Source: Ypsolopha sequella (lineage: Eukaryota; Arthropoda; Insecta; Lepidoptera; Ypsolophidae). From it: a DNA stretch of 64,000 nucleotides. The stretch covers positions 18,899,501 through 18,963,500 of the forward strand of contig OW203992.1 of NCBI GenBank assembly GCA_934047225.1, written 5' to 3'. This document shows, piece by piece, positions 61,151 through 64,000 of this stretch. Numbering within the stretch: position 1 is the first letter of the stretch; each line of letters starts with the position of its first letter. The notes under the pieces are model-generated. The model saw only the letters and a list, made by a program, of their open reading frames with translations, ran no database searches and was not told the origin of the DNA. A program made the position numbers and the translations under genes.

Positions 61151-61384
61151 CAGTGTTTTTCATTATATTTAAATACGTGACCATTTTACAAGTTAAAAAA
61201 TTCAAGCGACCTCCCCGAGCCATGAACAAACAAAATGTTAGTAAATTGAAATGCTTTGAAAGAAGCTGCGATGAAAGTAAGTAGGTATAGGTGGAAACAT
61301 AGAAACACTGGCCTTTTTCTATTACCCACAACCTCCCGAGACTTGCGACCTTAGGGGTCGCGACCCACAGATTGAAAAACACTG
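61151..61384. mobile_element. hAT-type MITE (234 bp)
   Basis: The ends are CAGTGTTTTTCA and TGAAAAACACTG, a hAT-style terminal inverted repeat, with a perfect 8-bp target duplication on both sides. Near the right end 'ggggtcgcgacccacag' is also typical of hAT ends. It has no transposase, so it would be mobilised in trans. The 105-codon minus-strand frame across it (61083-61400) is incidental. Confidence 0.9.
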
Positions 61385-61392
61385 CTTTAGAC

Positions 61393-62830
61393 AATAACAC
61401 AGCTGTACTTGTAGCATTCTTTGATAAAATACAAAGTATACTAAAGCTAAACCTCCTTCAAACACAACACGATATAATTTCAAAACTTCCATTAAACAAC
61501 AACAAAAGTAAGTAATTATGCATGGATAAGTAACTGAGATGCTCTCAGTAAAGTGTTTGTAGCCTGATAATCTTCAAAACCAACATTGAAAAGAAATTAC
61601 AGGCGCTTATCACCGCTGCACACTCCCTTGCACAATAATAACCCATAGATCCCTTTTAATATTGCGGTGCCTATAAGCAAATTCGATACCTAGTAACCAA
61701 TAGGGTGCAAGGGTGTGGGGTGACTTGAACAAGTCACTTGATTCTGTCAGCGTCAGGTGATTGAGTCGTCCTTATCGGCTGGCTGCGACCGACCGAGGGT
61801 GCAGCCGCTGCGGTGTCAGAACCACCTCACAATCATTTATCAGACCTCTAAAGGGCTGCGAACTAGCAACCGAGGAAAAATCGTAAAAATAAGAAAGGAT
61901 ACACGTTAAAGTTGGTGGTCGGTGAAATTACATTGAATGGAACATTGAAGTTTACCACCACATAGTAGGTATAATATCTCAAAGGGATGGAATGGAACTA
62001 ATACAAAACATTATTTCGCTGTCTATTGAAAATACTTATTTAAAAAATTCACCAATAATAAATACTTTGTTTGTTGTTATATAAAATACTTGACTAAAAA
62101 TGCCAATCATAACAATACTTTCGCAACAATGGCGTTTCCCAAAAGTCAATGAACTAATCATCCATTTGTCTCTACAACTGAGACTTGTGACTGGTAGTCC
62201 TTGAAGGTAATGGCAGGTATAAAGAAAGGTCCGAGGCAGGTAGCGGACTGTCCAGGGAAGAGTTTCGCTGGGTATTCCAGCGAGATGTCCCGCAAGGGCC
62301 GCAACTGGGTCCTATCCTATATAACGTCTTGACTTGAGGAGACTTCCGAGAAATCGCCCGCGGCGTCCCCCACCCGCCTTAGCGAAGGCTCAATCTAACC
62401 TGATCATTGTGGAAATAATACTGCTTGTGCCTTTCCTAACGAAACCTAGAATTTTATTACCATTGTTATTTGATTACTCAACGCAAACCATATATAATTT
62501 TCATAACTTGTAGTACCTATTGTCTTTTGAAACGGTGGCCTCTGTCAAGGAATATTTATTTCGCTATGTTATATGCTAAGACCAACCTATTATTGGATAT
62601 TGCATGCAAATTTTGTGTTTGCTAACTGTACGTATCTTTAGAAACAATACAAAACTCTAAAAAAATTACATTGAATTAAAAGTTTTAGAAAACACTAACT
62701 AGAATCTAAAGGCGTTGGATACATCCTACAATTTAAAAACAAATACGAATACTATCTACAAAACTATATTTTATTTAATAATAAACGTACATGAACAAAA
62801 TTAAAGGTTTATTTAATGGTGAAATATATA
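61393..62830. other. Spacer, no gene seen
   Basis: A GC-richer patch at 61760-61830 (cggctggctgcgaccgaccg) and another at 62340-62390 have no open frame of note. The rest is AT-rich. Confidence 0.4.
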
Positions 62831-63384
62831 ATTATACAAGGTGAAATCTAATCAACCGCCCGATCGCATGCCGGAGACCCTGCCAGTGTCCAGGAACAAG
62901 GTTCAATGATCACTTTTTTTGGAACCATAAAAAAGATTACTGCCACACTGTACTAGTTCAAATATAAACTGGTGATCGGATGAGGCTCCTCCAGAGGCGC
63001 GTGTCTGGTGGCGGCGAGCCTTTAACTCGATAAACGTGGAGAAAATAACCTTCCTCTAAAGCCCCTGACTTCAGATTTGTAGTACAGTTTGTTAGTCACG
63101 TAAGTTTGGCTCGAGACAGCTAGCTATAACGAGCTGCAATAGACAACATAATCGTACATAAGTGTATTAGACTTAAACTTACTCGCAACGTCGACACTCA
63201 TAAATAAATACTCATACATAATAATCGTAAATGTTATTGGATTCATAAATTTGCATGCGTTGAATGCTGAAAATATTCGATCATATTGAACAATTTACAA
63301 AATCTTTTATTTTTGTATATAGAAATGTATAGCAATGTCTCCGGTATGGGTTCGGGCGGTTGATTGGATTTCATCTTGTATAAT
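62831..63384. mobile_element. DNA-transposon remnant with 48-bp inverted ends (554 bp)
   Basis: 62831-62878 and 63337-63384 are inverse copies with a few mismatches: ATTATACAAG, TGAAATC, AATCAACCGCCCGA and CCGGAGAC are shared. The interior has no coding frame. The superfamily is undetermined because no clear target duplication is visible (A/T-rich flanks). Confidence 0.8.
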
Positions 63385-63551
63385 AATATTTTACCTATAA
63401 TTTTAATCGTATATATATTGCTACATAAATTAAAAAAACATTTAATCTAAGTAGTTCATGTACATTTATTATTTTATTACATATATTTTTATAAGATTAA
63501 AATTTGACTTGTGAAACGTGTATTATATATACCTACTTTGCAAAATAAACT

Positions 63552-63582
63552 TTTTGAATTTTGAATTTTGAATTTTGAATTC
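63552..63582 (+). repeat. (TTTTGAAT)n-like microsatellite tail
   Basis: Four tandem TTTTGAA(T) units follow 'gcaaaataaac'. Non-LTR retrotransposons of moths often end in such a tail after an AATAAA-like signal. The DNA before it (63385-63551) has no coding trace, so only a very short 3' end could be present. Confidence 0.6.
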
Positions 63583-64000
63583 ATTTGCCACGGGCTTTAT
63601 TGAATGAATCAGTAAAAATGTTGGCAGAAGTGATTTTTTGTATTTGATGCGAATTGTATATGAAATTAATAAAAAGAAATTTAACACAGAATTTTAGACT
63701 AAGTGGTCTAAAAATCAACTTTAATAACATTGTTGATTATAAAAATATTTAACTCTGAAGAATTGAAGATCCCTCTATCGACAAGAAGTAATCATAAATA
63801 TCTCTCTAGCACTTATTAAAACATATCATAAGACGAACCCGTGGCGATCACTAATTTATTACAGCATTAATTTTATTATTCTAAGAGCATTAAATAGAGA
63901 TCTTCATACTTCTCTTTCCGTATTTATTGATAGAAACAAGGAAAGACCATTGTAACTAGGGACCAATTTTGCTCTTAGATTACATACAGGATGACAGGTA
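63583..64000. other. Spacer to window end
   Basis: AT-rich DNA with no recognised gene or repeat. The window ends without a feature boundary. Confidence 0.4.

Noticed and set aside
61083..61400. 105-codon minus-strand ORF
   Set aside because: Coincides with the hAT MITE and its flanks; no transposase or other motif.
1..64000. CRISPR array, rRNA genes or bacterial operons
   Set aside because: No spaced short identical repeats, no rRNA-like sequence, and composition and transposons are those of an insect nuclear genome.

Overview
The window looks like insect nuclear DNA, most likely from a moth or butterfly. It is AT-rich and dense in transposon debris. It contains LINE/SINE tails of the GACGGACGG...ACGGAACCCTAAAA type, common 'taggtacct' words and a BEL/Pao retrotransposon. 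The lepidopteran assignment rests on repeat style and is an inference. There is no sign of prokaryotic operons, rRNA or CRISPR. One complete protein-coding gene is unambiguous, the 1780-residue BEL/Pao polyprotein. Host coding content is limited to a few short candidate exons.

Region 1 (298-17904) is the most unusual part. Two almost identical direct repeats of about 4.76 kb (298-5053 and 13137-17904) flank 8.1 kb of non-coding DNA. They begin TGT and end ACA. The whole unit is bracketed by a 4-bp duplication, GAGT, and a purine-rich tract abuts the right repeat. These are the marks of an LTR retrotransposon with giant LTRs and no recognisable gag or pol: a large non-autonomous element like the LARDs known from cereals. 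The LTR carries a TATA/initiator promoter about 0.58 kb from its left edge. Downstream lies a GC-rich stretch folding into a series of short, partly nested hairpins. The internal domain holds a tRNA-like A/B-box segment, a diverged 0.7-kb direct duplication and a 200-bp repeat present three times.

Region 2 (22556-29391) is an intact minus-strand BEL/Pao retrotransposon. It has two 465-bp LTRs with no difference seen, a perfect 5-bp target duplication (ACCTC), a tRNA-Tyr-like primer site and an open gag-protease-RT-RNase H-integrase frame. It looks very recent.

Region 3 (about 29.4-64 kb) is intergenic or intronic DNA with small mobile elements. They include three copies of a TA-flanked MITE (one is at 19.4 kb), two copies of a second MITE with 34-bp inverted ends, a foldback cluster, a 5'-truncated non-LTR retrotransposon with its RT C-terminus, a hAT-type MITE with an 8-bp target duplication, a 554-bp element with 48-bp inverted ends, and a 3 x 123-bp tandem array. 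Candidate host signals are a short exon with a start codon and good donor at 47355-47451, a GC-rich open stretch behind a splice acceptor at 49019, and two minus-strand donor sites near GC-rich islands at 32.7 kb and 60.1-60.7 kb. None could be tied to a named gene.
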